Source: Chitinophagaceae bacterium UBA1930 (GTDB taxonomy: Bacteria > Bacteroidota > Bacteroidia > Chitinophagales > Chitinophagaceae). Taken from it: a DNA stretch of 64,000 nt. Position 1 is the stretch's first letter. Every line of letters begins with the position of its first letter. Below, piece by piece: positions 16,855 through 25,354 of the stretch. The stretch covers positions 1,333,501 through 1,397,500 of the forward strand of contig DDFK01000001.1 in the NCBI GenBank assembly GCA_002337145.1, in the 5' to 3' direction. The notes under the pieces are model-generated. The model made no database searches, was not told the DNA's origin, and worked only from the letters and a program-made list of their open reading frames with translations. A program made the translations under genes and the position numbers.

Positions 16855-16918
16855 TGATGTCCCGATAGCTATCGGGAGCGACTCCATTGCAGTTGATTTA
16901 TGTTGTATAGCTGGTTAC
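16855..16918 (-). repeat. Dispersed repeat, GCGTCGCACCC family, copy 4 (variant)
   Basis: On the minus strand: GTAACCAGCTATACAAC, then GGAGTCGCTCCC followed by the palindrome CCCGATAGCTATCGGGA and CATC. The core is diverged by the extra palindrome, which also occurs in copy 7 (35494). It lies between cysI and the aminolevulinate synthase gene. Confidence 0.65.
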
Positions 16919-16963
16919 AAAAAGACCCATCCCATTATCATTCTGTTCACCTGTTGTGTACGT

Positions 16964-16985
16964 TGCCCCTCCGAGGAGGGGATGG
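16964..16985. repeat. CCCCTTTAGGGG-type palindrome
   Basis: GCCCCTCCGAGGAGGGGATGG has arms CCCCTCC/GGAGGGG. It is one of six similar palindromes in the window and sits 23 bp beyond the cysI stop, where it could also stabilise or end the transcript. Confidence 0.6.
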
Positions 16986-17007
16986 TCATTGTATTAACAT
17001 GGAGATC

Positions 17008-18672
17008 TTACACCAATTGCTTTCGTTTGGTGAAGTCACCAAATTTTTCATTGCTGTTCCTTTCATTTTTAAATGATAGAAATAAATTATCCAACTCATG
17101 CAACAAACCATCTTCATCGAGATGCTCTTTGTATGTTTTGTTTAAACGGTAGCCTTCATAATCGCCGCCGAGCTGCAGGTTGTATTTACCAGCGGCCGTG
17201 CCAATAAAGCCGATCTCTGAAATGGCCGAACGTCCGCAGCCATTGGGGCAGCCTGTCATGCGGGTAATGATTTCTTCGTCCTGCAATTGATGTTTGGTCA
17301 GCAATGGTTCTATCTTATCAATCAATGTTGGCAGGTAACGTTGTGCTTCTGCCAAAGCCAAAGGGCAAGTGGGCAACGCAACACAGGCCATTGCATTTTT
17401 ACGCAGACCAAATGCATTGTTGGTATGCTCAATGATTCTATATTTTTCTAGAATGTCGTTGATAGTATTTTTATCTGCAGGCTGCACATCGGTCAAGATA
17501 ACATTCTGGTTGCCGGTAAAACGGAAATTTGCTTTACCTGTTTCAGCAAGTTCCAGTAATGCAGTTTTCAATGCAAGCTGCTCATCATCCAGCACCCTGC
17601 CGTTCTCTACAAACACAGTGTAGTGCCATAAACCTTTATCGCATTGCTTCCAACCATAATAGTCTGTACGTTCGGTAAAAACATAGGGCCTTTCATTTTC
17701 CAAAACAAAACCGATGCGTTTGTTGAGTTCGGCTTTAAAAGCTTCGATGCCCATGTTGTCGATAGTGTATTTTAACCTTGCCAATTTTCTGTCGCTGCGG
17801 TTACCATGATCACGTTGAATGGTAATGATCTCATATACTGCTTTGAACAGCTTTTCTTTGGTATCTGTAAAACCGATAACCGTTGCAGCCCTTGGATAAG
17901 TAGCAGCATTGCCATGTGTGGCAGACAATCCACCACCAACAGCAATGTTGAAGCCTTCCAGTTTTCCGTTGTTGATGATGGCTATTAAACCAATATCGTT
18001 TGCAAAAACATCTACATCATTATTGGGCGGAATGGCGATGGCTATTTTGAATTTACGGGGTAAATATCTATCCTGGTACAATGGATCTTCCTCGCTATGT
18101 TCAGCCAGCTTTTCTTCATCTAACCAGATGCTGTAATAGCTTCTTGTTTTGGGCAACAGCAGTTTACTTATTTCATCTGCATAAGCATAGATCTCATCAT
18201 GCAAAGAAGATTGCTTGGGGTTGGGCGAGCACAGTACATTCCTGTTTACATCGCCGCAGGCCGCAATGCTATCCAGTTTCAATGTATTGAATGCTTGTAT
18301 AGTTGGCTTGATGTGGCTCTTTACAATACCATGCAATTGCACGGTTTGCCGTGTAGTAATTTTTATAACGCCCGTTGAATGTTCACCAGCAATGTGGTGC
18401 AAGCCAACCCATTGTTGCGGTGTCAAAAATCCACCGGGCAAACGCAGGCGTATCATGAAGGAGTATAACCATTCCAGTTTTTTTGCGGAACGTTCTTCTC
18501 TTCTATCACGATCGTCTTGCTGATAAAGGCCATGAAATTTTATGAGCGACTGATCGTCTTCACGCAAAGAGCCTGTAATACTGTCTTGCAGGCTTTCTTT
18601 TAAAGTGCCACGTAAACCATCGCTACTGGTTTTTATTTTTTCTACGTGTGATAGTTTCTTTTCGTTGCTCAT
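17008..18672 (-). CDS. cysI: Assimilatory sulfite reductase, hemoprotein subunit
   Basis: The 554-residue protein reduces sulfite to sulfide using siroheme coupled to a [4Fe-4S] cluster. The cluster/siroheme ligands are visible as C-X5-C in CVALPTCPLA and C-X3-C in CPNGCGRSAISE. The N-terminal half carries the substrate-side arginine-rich region (IRLRLPGGFLTPQQW). It lies 88 bp downstream of cysJ, which supplies electrons, and upstream of the genes that build siroheme. Confidence 0.94.
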   Translation of the reverse strand: MSNEKKLSHVEKIKTSSDGLRGTLKESLQDSITGSLREDDQSLIKFHGLYQQDDRDRREERSAKKLEWLYSFMIRLRLPGGFLTPQQWVGLHHIAGEHSTGVIKITTRQTVQLHGIVKSHIKPTIQAFNTLKLDSIAACGDVNRNVLCSPNPKQSSLHDEIYAYADEISKLLLPKTRSYYSIWLDEEKLAEHSEEDPLYQDRYLPRKFKIAIAIPPNNDVDVFANDIGLIAIINNGKLEGFNIAVGGGLSATHGNAATYPRAATVIGFTDTKEKLFKAVYEIITIQRDHGNRSDRKLARLKYTIDNMGIEAFKAELNKRIGFVLENERPYVFTERTDYYGWKQCDKGLWHYTVFVENGRVLDDEQLALKTALLELAETGKANFRFTGNQNVILTDVQPADKNTINDILEKYRIIEHTNNAFGLRKNAMACVALPTCPLALAEAQRYLPTLIDKIEPLLTKHQLQDEEIITRMTGCPNGCGRSAISEIGFIGTAAGKYNLQLGGDYEGYRLNKTYKEHLDEDGLLHELDNLFLSFKNERNSNEKFGDFTKRKQLV

Positions 18673-18760
18673 TTAATACTATGTTTAAGGTTTGAAGTTT
18701 AATGTTTAAGGTTGTTTGCATGTTATGAACATTAAACTTTTAACCTTAGACTTTTAACTG

Positions 18761-20452
18761 CTAGTACACTTCCTTCTGGTAACGGCCTTCTTTTTTCAAT
18801 TGCTCCCAATAGGCTTTTGCTTCTTCGCTTGTTTTGTTGCCGTATTGTTCAAACAAGTCAAGCAAAGATTTTTCAACGTCATTGCTCATGGGGTGTTTGG
18901 TGCCGCTTAAATAAATGCTGGCACCGTTTTCAATCCATGAAAAAAGCTCTTTGCCTTGCTCCAGCATTTTATGTTGCACATATACTTTTTCTTTTTGGTC
19001 ACGTGAAAAAGCAAGGCTGATATTATGCAGTACCTCTGTCTGCAAATGGTTCTGCAATTCTGTTTGATATAGAAAGTCTTTTTGAAAATGTTGCTCACCA
19101 AAAAACAGCCAGTTCTTTCCTGTAGCCCCTGTGGCATCACGTTCTGCAAGGAAGGAACGGAAAGGTGCAATACCAGTGCCTGGGCCAATCATGATAATAT
19201 CTTTTTCAGGAGCGGCCAATTTAAAATGCTTGTTCTTGTGTATGTAGAAGTTGATGGGCGTATCCAGTTCCGCATCACCTAAAAAATTACTGCATAAGCC
19301 ATAGCGTTTGTCTTCATGTGAAATAAATTCATCCCTGCGAACCGTAATATGTATTTCTGTTTCATGCACTTTGGGCGATGAAGAAATGGTATATAAACGT
19401 GGGGCAATGGGCGATAGCATCTTGATCACTTCAATAAACTGCCCTTCATTTTTTACGGGATAATTTTTGATCAGATCAATCAGGTCTACCCTTGTATCGG
19501 GAATATCCTGCTCAACAATGGCTGCATATTTTTTAATGGAGGAGCTTAAGAGGTAGCATATGTTTAGATTGTTGATCAACAAGTCTCTTGCAGTACCCGT
19601 ATGTTTGGCGGTAACTATTTCTGCCAAAGGATGCGTACCTGTTAAAGCCAATAATGTATCTACAATAAAATCTTTGTTGTTGGGAATAATGGCCAACGCA
19701 TCGCCTGCCTCATAGTCTATGGTTTCTGCTGTTGCAATTTCAATATGATAGGTTTCTTTGTTGGAACCTTTATCGTTTAAGTTGATGTTTGTAATGATCG
19801 TACCATTATAAATTTTCTTGCCTGCTTTTTTTGCGATGGGTTCTGCTATTGAAACTTGTTCAGGAGCATTGGTAGCTGATTGCTGCAAATAGTTCAACAC
19901 TTTGTCAAACCATTGTTTGGCATTGACTTCATAATCCACATCACATCTTTGCAAAGGCACAACACGGGTTGCTCCGAACTTTGCCAATTGAGCATCTACA
20001 TCTTCACCAGTCTTGCAAAAGATGGGATAAGAAGTGTCGCCCAATGCCAACACGCTGAATTTGGTATTGCTTAATTGCAATTGGTTTTGATGGATATAAT
20101 CGTAAAACTTCTTTGCAGATTCTGGCGGTTCGCCTTCGCCATGTGTGCTGATAACAATAAACAGATTTTCTTCTTTAGATAAATCAGTCAATCGATATTG
20201 ATCAACGCCAGCAAGCTTTGCAACAATGCCTTGTTTTTTCGCAATAGCTGCAAATTGGGTAGCTAATGATTTTGAATTACCTGTTTCTGTTCCATACAAC
20301 AGGGTTATTTTTTTAATGGTATTTGTATTGGCCGCAACAGAGTTGTTATTGGCTACAATGCCATTCAAATAACCATTCATCCATAGCAGTTCTTCTTTGG
20401 TAGATGAACTGATGAGTTCTTGTAACTGTTTCAATTTTGCTTCTTGCAACAT
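18761..20452 (-). CDS. cysJ: Assimilatory sulfite reductase, flavoprotein subunit
   Basis: The 563-residue diflavin reductase carries electrons from NADPH through FAD and FMN to CysI. It has a flavodoxin domain at about 45-190 (LLYGTETGNSKSLA), FAD-binding RLYTISSSP and YGLCSNFLGD, NADPH-binding IGPGTGIAPFRSFL and GKNWLFFGEQ, and the usual C-terminus RYQKEVY. The family's NADP ferredoxin-reductase layout is complete. Confidence 0.94.
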   Translation of the reverse strand: MLQEAKLKQLQELISSSTKEELLWMNGYLNGIVANNNSVAANTNTIKKITLLYGTETGNSKSLATQFAAIAKKQGIVAKLAGVDQYRLTDLSKEENLFIVISTHGEGEPPESAKKFYDYIHQNQLQLSNTKFSVLALGDTSYPIFCKTGEDVDAQLAKFGATRVVPLQRCDVDYEVNAKQWFDKVLNYLQQSATNAPEQVSIAEPIAKKAGKKIYNGTIITNINLNDKGSNKETYHIEIATAETIDYEAGDALAIIPNNKDFIVDTLLALTGTHPLAEIVTAKHTGTARDLLINNLNICYLLSSSIKKYAAIVEQDIPDTRVDLIDLIKNYPVKNEGQFIEVIKMLSPIAPRLYTISSSPKVHETEIHITVRRDEFISHEDKRYGLCSNFLGDAELDTPINFYIHKNKHFKLAAPEKDIIMIGPGTGIAPFRSFLAERDATGATGKNWLFFGEQHFQKDFLYQTELQNHLQTEVLHNISLAFSRDQKEKVYVQHKMLEQGKELFSWIENGASIYLSGTKHPMSNDVEKSLLDLFEQYGNKTSEEAKAYWEQLKKEGRYQKEVY

Positions 20453-20485
20453 GGGAACACTTGGTTTACTGACTAATTATTTTTT

Positions 20486-20558
20486 ACCACGAAGACACTA
20501 AGGACACTAAGTATCAAGATGCAGTAGTATTTCTTTGTGTACTTTGTGTCTTTGTGGT
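20486..20558. repeat. Long imperfect inverted repeat between cysJ and cobA
   Basis: The left arm ACCACGAAGACACTAAGGAC and the right arm TTTGTGTCTTTGTGGT form a long imperfect hairpin. Its arms are made of short ACCAC/GACAC units resembling an intergenic repeat common in many bacteria. It fills most of the 121-bp gap and may affect the mRNA between the two genes. Confidence 0.65.
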
Positions 20559-20573
20559 TATTGATTTTATTGT

Positions 20574-21362
20574 CTACACCAGTTCATTAAACACACTTCC
20601 TGCTTCTGTTGGCTGCAACCACTTAAAACGCTGGTGCAGGTTTACCACATTGCCAATAATTACTAATGATGGTGAACTAAACTGCTTGCCTTTAAAATCC
20701 CTCTCACAATCTTTCAATGTTGTTATATGAATTTGTTGATGTATAGTGGTTGCCTGTTCTATCAACGCTAAAGGTGTATTGGGCTTTTTTGTGAAACGCA
20801 ACAGTATCTCTGCAAGCCCGGTTACATTTTTTGCAGCCATATAAAACACGAGCGTATCGTTGCAAGTAGCAAACTGTCTCCAGGATTCTGGGGCATAACT
20901 GCTATTGGGGTTATAAGTTAAAAACTGTACACCTTGTGCATGGCCCCTTGCTGTTAACGGAATACCTGTATAAGCCGAAGCACCAGATGCTGCTGTTATT
21001 CCAGGAATTATTTCAAAGTCAATATTATGTTCTTCTACCGCTATCAGTTCATCCAATACATTGCTAAAAAAGGCAACATCGCCACCTTTTAAACGAAGCA
21101 CATTTTTACCTTGCAAAGCATGTTCAACAATCAGGTTGCTGATTTCTTCCTGCGACAAAGAAGCATCGTTGTAGCCTTGCTTGCCTGTAGCAATAACGGT
21201 TGCATCTTTATTGGCAAACAGCGATATGATCTCAGGGTTCACCAACCTGTCGGCCAGTATCACTTCTGCTTCTGCAAGCCTGTGTTGCAGTTTTACCGTT
21301 ATCAGTTCTGCATCGCCAGGGCCTGCCCCAGCCAATACTACTTTTCCTTTTGTCGTGCTCAT
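20574..21362 (-). CDS. cobA: Uroporphyrinogen-III C-methyltransferase (SUMT)
   Basis: The 262-residue enzyme transfers two methyl groups from S-adenosylmethionine to uroporphyrinogen III, giving precorrin-2 on the way to siroheme. Family motifs: VVLAGAGPGDAELIT near the N-terminus, ADRLVNPEI, LRLKGGDVAFFS, and VIPGITAASGASAYTGIPLT-type EIIPGITAASGASAYTG. It lies between cysN and cysJ. A weak copy of the sulfur palindrome ends exactly three bases before its ATG, so it may also have its own leaderless transcript. Confidence 0.93.
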   Translation of the reverse strand: MSTTKGKVVLAGAGPGDAELITVKLQHRLAEAEVILADRLVNPEIISLFANKDATVIATGKQGYNDASLSQEEISNLIVEHALQGKNVLRLKGGDVAFFSNVLDELIAVEEHNIDFEIIPGITAASGASAYTGIPLTARGHAQGVQFLTYNPNSSYAPESWRQFATCNDTLVFYMAAKNVTGLAEILLRFTKKPNTPLALIEQATTIHQQIHITTLKDCERDFKGKQFSSPSLVIIGNVVNLHQRFKWLQPTEAGSVFNELV

Positions 21363-21365
21363 TAT

Positions 21366-21382
21366 TCTACAATTTTGATAGA
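21366..21382 (-). promoter_or_regulatory. Weak sulfur palindrome S6 (cobA)
   Basis: The minus strand reads TCTATCAAAATTGTAGA, 13 of 17 positions identical to the metY copy. The three bases ATA separate it from the cobA ATG, the same spacing seen at S3, S4 and S5. Match quality alone would not convince; the shared spacing raises confidence. Confidence 0.42.
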
Positions 21383-21458
21383 GTAATTGAATAAAATTTT
21401 CCCTTTCGACAATCCCGATAATTATCGAGACAACCTGATATGCTATCCGTTAATTTGT

Positions 21459-22700
21459 TTACTGAAATAAAACAGCAGCTACTGTGCTATGGCTTGTTTC
21501 ATCAATTAAAATGGCACTTCCGTTGGCACGCAGCTTTGTATAACTATCGTACACCAATGGTGATGCGGTTTTAATGGTTGCTTTTACCACTTCATTCAAC
21601 TTTACATTGCCTTCAACGGGTTGTTGCTGCAATGTGTTTACATCCAGTTTATATTCCACTTGCTTGATCACGCTGCGTATCAACCTGCTGTTGTGTTGCA
21701 GGTAATATTTGTTGCCCGTTTGCAAAGGCTTATCATCAAGCCAACATAACAGCACTTCCACTTCATTGGTTGTTTGCGGCTGGTTGTTGGTTTGTACAAT
21801 GCTATCGCCACGGCTTATATCAATATCATTGGCCAACAAAATGGTTGCACTTTGCGGGGCAAAAATTTCTTCTACCTCTTCACCAGCAACCTCCAGTTTG
21901 GCAATCGTTGTTTCAATACCTGCAGGCAGTACCGTTACGGCATCGCCTTTTTTGTACACACCACTTATTACTTTACCGGCATAGCCACGATAGTCGTGCA
22001 GGTCATCGGTTTGCGGACGTATCACAAACTGTACTTGAAACCTAGGGTCAGTTAAATTAATGTCGCTATCTACTGGTACATCTTCCAAAATCTCCAACAA
22101 TGGTTTGCCCTCGTACCAATCCATACTGGTAGATGCATCTACAATATTGTCACCCTGCAATGCACTGATGGGTATATAAGTTACATCGTTCAAGCCGAGT
22201 TGCTTGGCCACAGCTGCATAATCAATCACAATATTGTTGTACACATCCTGCGAAAAATCTACCAGGTCCATTTTATTGATGGCCACTACTACATGTGGAA
22301 TTTTCAACAAGGAAGCAATGATGCTATGCCTTCTTGTCTGTTCAACAACACCTTGCCTTGCATCAACTAGTACAATAATCAGGTTGGCGTTAGATGCACC
22401 TGTTATCATGTTGCGTGTGTACTGCACATGACCTGGGGCATCGGCTATAATGAACTTTCTTTTTGGCGTAGAAAAGTAACGGTAGGCTACATCAATGGTA
22501 ATGCCTTGTTCACGCTCTGCACGTAGGCCATCGGTCAATAAAGCCAAGTCAATAGGACCGGCCTCTTTGTTTTTTGATTGTTTTTCCAATTGCTCTAACT
22601 GGTCAATCAAAATATTTTTACTGTCGTACAGCAAACGGCCAATCAATGTGCTTTTGCCATCATCTACACTACCTGCTGTTATGAATCTTAGAATGTCCAT
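21459..22700 (-). CDS. cysN: Sulfate adenylyltransferase, GTPase subunit
   Basis: The 413-residue GTPase activates CysD to make APS from sulfate and ATP. GTPase motifs: SVDDGKSTLIGRLLYDS (P-loop), DAPGHVQYTRNM, and NKMDLVDF. Elongation-factor-like beta-barrel domains follow. It ends without an APS-kinase (CysC) domain. That agrees with the neighbouring reductase using APS directly. A CCCCTAAAGGGG-type repeat abuts its start codon. Confidence 0.94.
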   Translation of the reverse strand: MDILRFITAGSVDDGKSTLIGRLLYDSKNILIDQLEQLEKQSKNKEAGPIDLALLTDGLRAEREQGITIDVAYRYFSTPKRKFIIADAPGHVQYTRNMITGASNANLIIVLVDARQGVVEQTRRHSIIASLLKIPHVVVAINKMDLVDFSQDVYNNIVIDYAAVAKQLGLNDVTYIPISALQGDNIVDASTSMDWYEGKPLLEILEDVPVDSDINLTDPRFQVQFVIRPQTDDLHDYRGYAGKVISGVYKKGDAVTVLPAGIETTIAKLEVAGEEVEEIFAPQSATILLANDIDISRGDSIVQTNNQPQTTNEVEVLLCWLDDKPLQTGNKYYLQHNSRLIRSVIKQVEYKLDVNTLQQQPVEGNVKLNEVVKATIKTASPLVYDSYTKLRANGSAILIDETSHSTVAAVLFQ

Positions 22701-22728
22701 AGCCCCGAACCCCTAAAGGGGGATTTTG
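22701..22728. repeat. CCCCTTTAGGGG-type palindrome at cysN start
   Basis: AGCCCCGAACCCCTAAAGGG and following GGATTTTG directly precede the cysN start codon (minus strand). It closely resembles the copy inside the cysD coding region (23779-23804): both read AGCCCC-AACCC-TAAAGGGG. Confidence 0.7.
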
Positions 22729-22790
22729 TTTTTCGTTATTAAATGTCTTTCAACTTTTAAAAGAAAAAAGCTTATATCACTAACTTTTGT

Positions 22791-22848
22791 ATTTCAATTG
22801 AACTTCTGTTGCGTCGCACCCTTGTACTGAAGAATATAACTGAACTTT
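22791..22848 (+). repeat. Dispersed repeat, GCGTCGCACCC family, copy 5
   Basis: Contains ATTTCAATTGAACTTCTG, then TTGCGTCGCACCCTTGTAC. It lies between cysN and cysD and is followed by another CCCCTTCAGGGG palindrome. Confidence 0.75.
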
Positions 22849-22862
22849 TCCCACTATTTTTT

Positions 22863-22885
22863 ACTCCCCTTCAGGGGATGGGGGC
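22863..22885. repeat. CCCCTTTAGGGG-type palindrome after cysD
   Basis: ACTCCCCTTCAGGGGATGGG, then GGC, adjoins the cysD stop codon. Arms CCCCTT/AGGGG. Similar to the copies at 34372 and 16964. Confidence 0.65.
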
Positions 22886-23845
22886 TTAAAAATACCCGTT
22901 CTTCTTCCTGTCTTCCATGGCAGCTTCGGTAACCTTGTCATCAATCCTTGTCTCGCCACGTTCGCTGATTTTTGCTGCCGTAATTTCATTGATCACTTCA
23001 TCCAATGTTGCTGCAGCAGATTCAACAGCAGCCGTACAGGTCATATCGCCCACTGTTCTGTAACGCACTTGTTTGGTTACTACTGCATCGCCTTCTTCTA
23101 ATGTTACATAAGGCGACATCGCTACCAGTTGGCCATCGTGTACAATCACTTCCCTTTCGTGGGCAAAGTAGATAGATGGCAATGCAATGTTTTCTTTTTT
23201 GATATAGTTCCAGATATCCAGTTCTGTCCAGTTGCTGATGGGGAACACACGCACATTTTCACCTTTGTTGATGCGGCCATTGTAAATGTTCCATAGTTCA
23301 GGTCTTTGCAGTTTCGGGTTCCATTGGCCAAAATCGTCACGTACAGAAAATATCCTTTCCTTGGCCCTTGCTTTTTCCTCGTCACGCCTGGCACCACCAA
23401 TACATGCATCAAATTTGAATTCCTCAATCGTATCAAGTAAGGTATAGGTCTGCAACCAGTTACGACTAGGGAACTTGCCTTTAGGTTCAGTCAGGTTTTT
23501 TGCCTTGATGGTATCTTCTACTTTACGCACAATCAATGTGGCATTCACTTTCGCTGCCATAGCATCCCTATAGTCCAATGCCTCTTGAAAATTATGGCCT
23601 GTATCTATATGCACCAACGGAAAAGGTATCTTGCCCGGGGCAAAAGCCTTGCGTGCCAGGTGCACCAATGTAATGGAATCCTTACCGCCACTAAACAGCA
23701 GGGCAGGCTTTTCAAACTGGGCTGCTATTTCACGGAAAATGTGGATGCTCTCCGCTTCCAGTTGCTCCAAATAATCTAAGCCCCTAACCCTTAAAGGGGA
23801 ATTGTTTTTCTGTGTTAAATGTTCACTCATAATTAACCTATTCAT
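22886..23845 (-). CDS. cysD: Sulfate adenylyltransferase, catalytic subunit
   Basis: The enzyme forms APS from ATP and sulfate with CysN. Its PP-loop SGGKDSITLVHLARKAF, then HIDTGHNFQEALDYRD, and GGARRDEEKARAKERIFS are diagnostic. Two starts are possible. ATG 23845 lies exactly three bases after palindrome S5, the spacing seen at other sulfur starts, and gives 319 residues; ATG 23830 gives 314. Residues about 14-22 from the first start (NNSPLRVRG) are encoded by a dispersed palindromic repeat and have no counterpart in other CysD proteins that I recall. Expected to be cotranscribed with cysN. Confidence 0.94.
   Translation of the reverse strand: MNRLIMSEHLTQKNNSPLRVRGLDYLEQLEAESIHIFREIAAQFEKPALLFSGGKDSITLVHLARKAFAPGKIPFPLVHIDTGHNFQEALDYRDAMAAKVNATLIVRKVEDTIKAKNLTEPKGKFPSRNWLQTYTLLDTIEEFKFDACIGGARRDEEKARAKERIFSVRDDFGQWNPKLQRPELWNIYNGRINKGENVRVFPISNWTELDIWNYIKKENIALPSIYFAHEREVIVHDGQLVAMSPYVTLEEGDAVVTKQVRYRTVGDMTCTAAVESAAATLDEVINEITAAKISERGETRIDDKVTEAAMEDRKKNGYF
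23779..23804. repeat. CCCCTTTAGGGG-type palindrome inside cysD coding region
   Basis: AGCCCCTAACCCTTAAAGGG followed by GAATTG is nearly the same as the repeat abutting cysN. Here it is read in frame on the minus strand as part of the CysD N-terminal tail, just before the conserved YLEQLEAES helix. Confidence 0.7.
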
Positions 23846-23848
23846 TAA

Positions 23849-23865
23849 CCCACTATTTTAGTAGG
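23849..23865 (-). promoter_or_regulatory. Sulfur palindrome S5 (cysD)
   Basis: The minus strand reads CCTACTAAAATAGTGGG, followed by TTA and then the ATG at 23845. It occupies the short gap after cysH, so it could drive or repress an internal cysDN transcript that begins at the start codon. Confidence 0.6.
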
Positions 23866-23883
23866 CTTCTCTTTCAAAAATTT

Positions 23884-24612
23884 TTACTGCGCCACTGCAG
23901 GTGTATGCACATGCAAGCCACATTCTTTTTTGTCTGCATCTTCCCACCACCAACGGCCTGCCCTGAAATCGTCGCCGGGCTTTATGGCACGCGTGCAAGG
24001 TTGGCAGCCAATACTTACAAAACCCTTATCATGTAGAGGGTTGTAAGGTACATTATTCGCTGCAATAAAATCGGTTACCTGCTGGGTTGTCCAATGCAGT
24101 AACGGATGGTATTTGATAATGTTGTTTACTGCATCATATTCCACCTGTGGCATATCGTGCCTGCCATTGCTATGCTCTGCACGTATGCCGGTAATCCAAA
24201 TTTCCTTACCCTTTAATGCACGTTGCAATGGTTCTACTTTGCGTAAGTAGCAACATTGTTTACGGTTATCTATTGATTCGTAAAAACTATTGGGCCCTTT
24301 ATCTGCAATAAACGCTTGTAATGAAATAGCATCGGGATAGTATGCCGTAATTTTTTTCTGGTACATATCAACCGTTCTGCTCCAGGTGCTGTAGGTTTCT
24401 GTAAACAGCCTTCCGGTGTCTAACGTAAACACATCAACAGGCAGGTTGTTCTTGAAAATGATGTGACCAATGGCCTGGTCTTCCCAACTGAAACTGGTAG
24501 AAAAAGTAACCTTACCTGCATACGCAACAGCAATGTTGGCAATGCTTTCAGCAATATTTGCCTCATTTACAAGTTGTGCTACCGCTGCTATGTTTTTTTG
24601 TGTTGTTTCCAA
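23884..24612 (-). CDS. cysH: Assimilatory APS reductase (CysH family)
   Basis: The 242-residue cytoplasmic enzyme reduces activated sulfate to sulfite with thioredoxin. It has the PP-loop-like STSFSWEDQ, the C-terminal catalytic Cys231 in KECGLHV, and cysteines at 120-121 (KQCCYLRKVEP) and 203/206 (GCQPC). The CC...CxxC set binds a [4Fe-4S] cluster and marks enzymes that use APS; PAPS-only forms lack it. No CysC kinase is in the window, which fits. First gene of the minus-strand sulfur cluster; its leader holds palindrome S3 and a Cys-rich reading frame. Confidence 0.93.
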   Translation of the reverse strand: METTQKNIAAVAQLVNEANIAESIANIAVAYAGKVTFSTSFSWEDQAIGHIIFKNNLPVDVFTLDTGRLFTETYSTWSRTVDMYQKKITAYYPDAISLQAFIADKGPNSFYESIDNRKQCCYLRKVEPLQRALKGKEIWITGIRAEHSNGRHDMPQVEYDAVNNIIKYHPLLHWTTQQVTDFIAANNVPYNPLHDKGFVSIGCQPCTRAIKPGDDFRAGRWWWEDADKKECGLHVHTPAVAQ

Positions 24613-24668
24613 AATAAATGATGCTTAGAAGATAAAGAAATTGGGGGAATGCTACTTTGCAAGTTCTG

Positions 24669-24725
24669 TTATTGGCAACAGAAGCAGCAAATAAATTTCA
24701 TGGTATGCATCATTGTAAAATTCAT
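24669..24725 (-). CDS. Cys-rich leader peptide of cysH (putative attenuator)
   Basis: The frame of up to 18 residues starts with ATG at 24725 (in-frame ATGs also at 24713, 24710 and 24701) and ends KFICCFCCQ then TAA. Four of the last five sense codons before Gln are TGC/TGT. The first ATG lies exactly three bases after palindrome S3, as at metY. A perfect 7-bp hairpin, TTCTGTT-GCCAAT-AACAGAA (24664-24683), covers the last two Cys codons and the stop, so a ribosome stalled for cysteinyl-tRNA would change the fold of the RNA. The cysH ATG is 57 bases further on. Function is inferred from sequence design. Confidence 0.65.
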   Translation of the reverse strand: MNFTMMHTMKFICCFCCQ

Positions 24726-24728
24726 TGT

Positions 24729-24745
24729 CCTACTAAATTGGTAGG
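24729..24745 (-). promoter_or_regulatory. Sulfur palindrome S3 (cysH)
   Basis: CCTACTAAATTGGTAGG on the plus strand is a nearly perfect palindrome. On the minus strand it reads CCTACCAATTTAGTAGG, then ACA and the leader ATG. The -7-like core CAATTTAG is weak. The remaining upstream sequence, 24746-24914, is AT-rich and shows nothing else I can name. Confidence 0.7.
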
Positions 24746-24914
24746 TAAAAGTAAAGGTTATTCTATAAAAATGGTGGACTTTAATAAAAATATTTGAAAA
24801 AAATTTCAGTACACAATCTTGTACAAACCAATGCTAACAATTGTTTGCAAGTTTTATGCGTCAAAAAATACAAACAAACCTATTGATTACTATAGCAATA
24901 AGCAACTATTGCTG

Positions 24915-25226
24915 CTAATGCGTTGCGGCGGGTTGATGTTGTGCTTTCTTTTTGCTTTGCAACAGTTGCACAGCTTCTATCATCAACAAAGTAAACTGGT
25001 AAAAGAAAATCAGGTTTTCCCGCTCTACCCCTTTTTGCATGGGCACTTCTTCATTTTTGGTAATGCTGGCAAATAGCATTGTCCATAAATCTTTATTAAC
25101 GGTTTGCATACTGAAACAGGTAAAATATTCCTCTACAATTTCCCATGCTGCTTTTTTGTTTTGACATGCATGGAGTTTTTGATGAAGGGTGAGCATGGGT
25201 TCGAGAAGAGTGGATGAAATATTCAT
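24915..25226 (-). CDS. Hypothetical protein, 103 residues
   Basis: No family recognised. The protein is helical in composition, with hydrophobic blocks (LWTMLFASI; ENLIFFYQFTLLMIEAVQLL) and a charged tail (QSKKKAQHQPAATH); it is probably cytoplasmic. A -7-like TATATTTG (plus-strand 25246-25253) lies 19 bases before the ATG at 25226, supporting a real gene. It is divergent from the XRE gene across a 128-bp AT-rich gap. Confidence 0.55.
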   Translation of the reverse strand: MNISSTLLEPMLTLHQKLHACQNKKAAWEIVEEYFTCFSMQTVNKDLWTMLFASITKNEEVPMQKGVERENLIFFYQFTLLMIEAVQLLQSKKKAQHQPAATH

Positions 25227-25342
25227 AAAATGACGTTTTGTGAAACAAATATAACACAAAATATCATTGATATAATATTTTATGTTACTAAAATGCTATT
25301 ATACATTATTTATTGCCGAAAAACTCCTAAAAAACCTTTTTT

Positions 25343-25350
25343 TATATTTG
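25343..25350 (+). promoter_or_regulatory. -7 promoter element of the XRE gene
   Basis: TATATTTG matches the Bacteroidota TAnnTTTG element. The gene's ATG starts only five bases beyond it (25355), so the transcript is probably leaderless. Confidence 0.5.
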
Positions 25351-25354
25351 ATTT

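Noticed and set aside
18673..18760. Repeated GTTTAAGGTTTGAAG/TTAACCTTAGAC units between cysJ and cysI as a terminator
   Set aside because: Imperfect arms and no T-run; simple intergenic repetition, and cysJ-cysI are expected to be co-transcribed.
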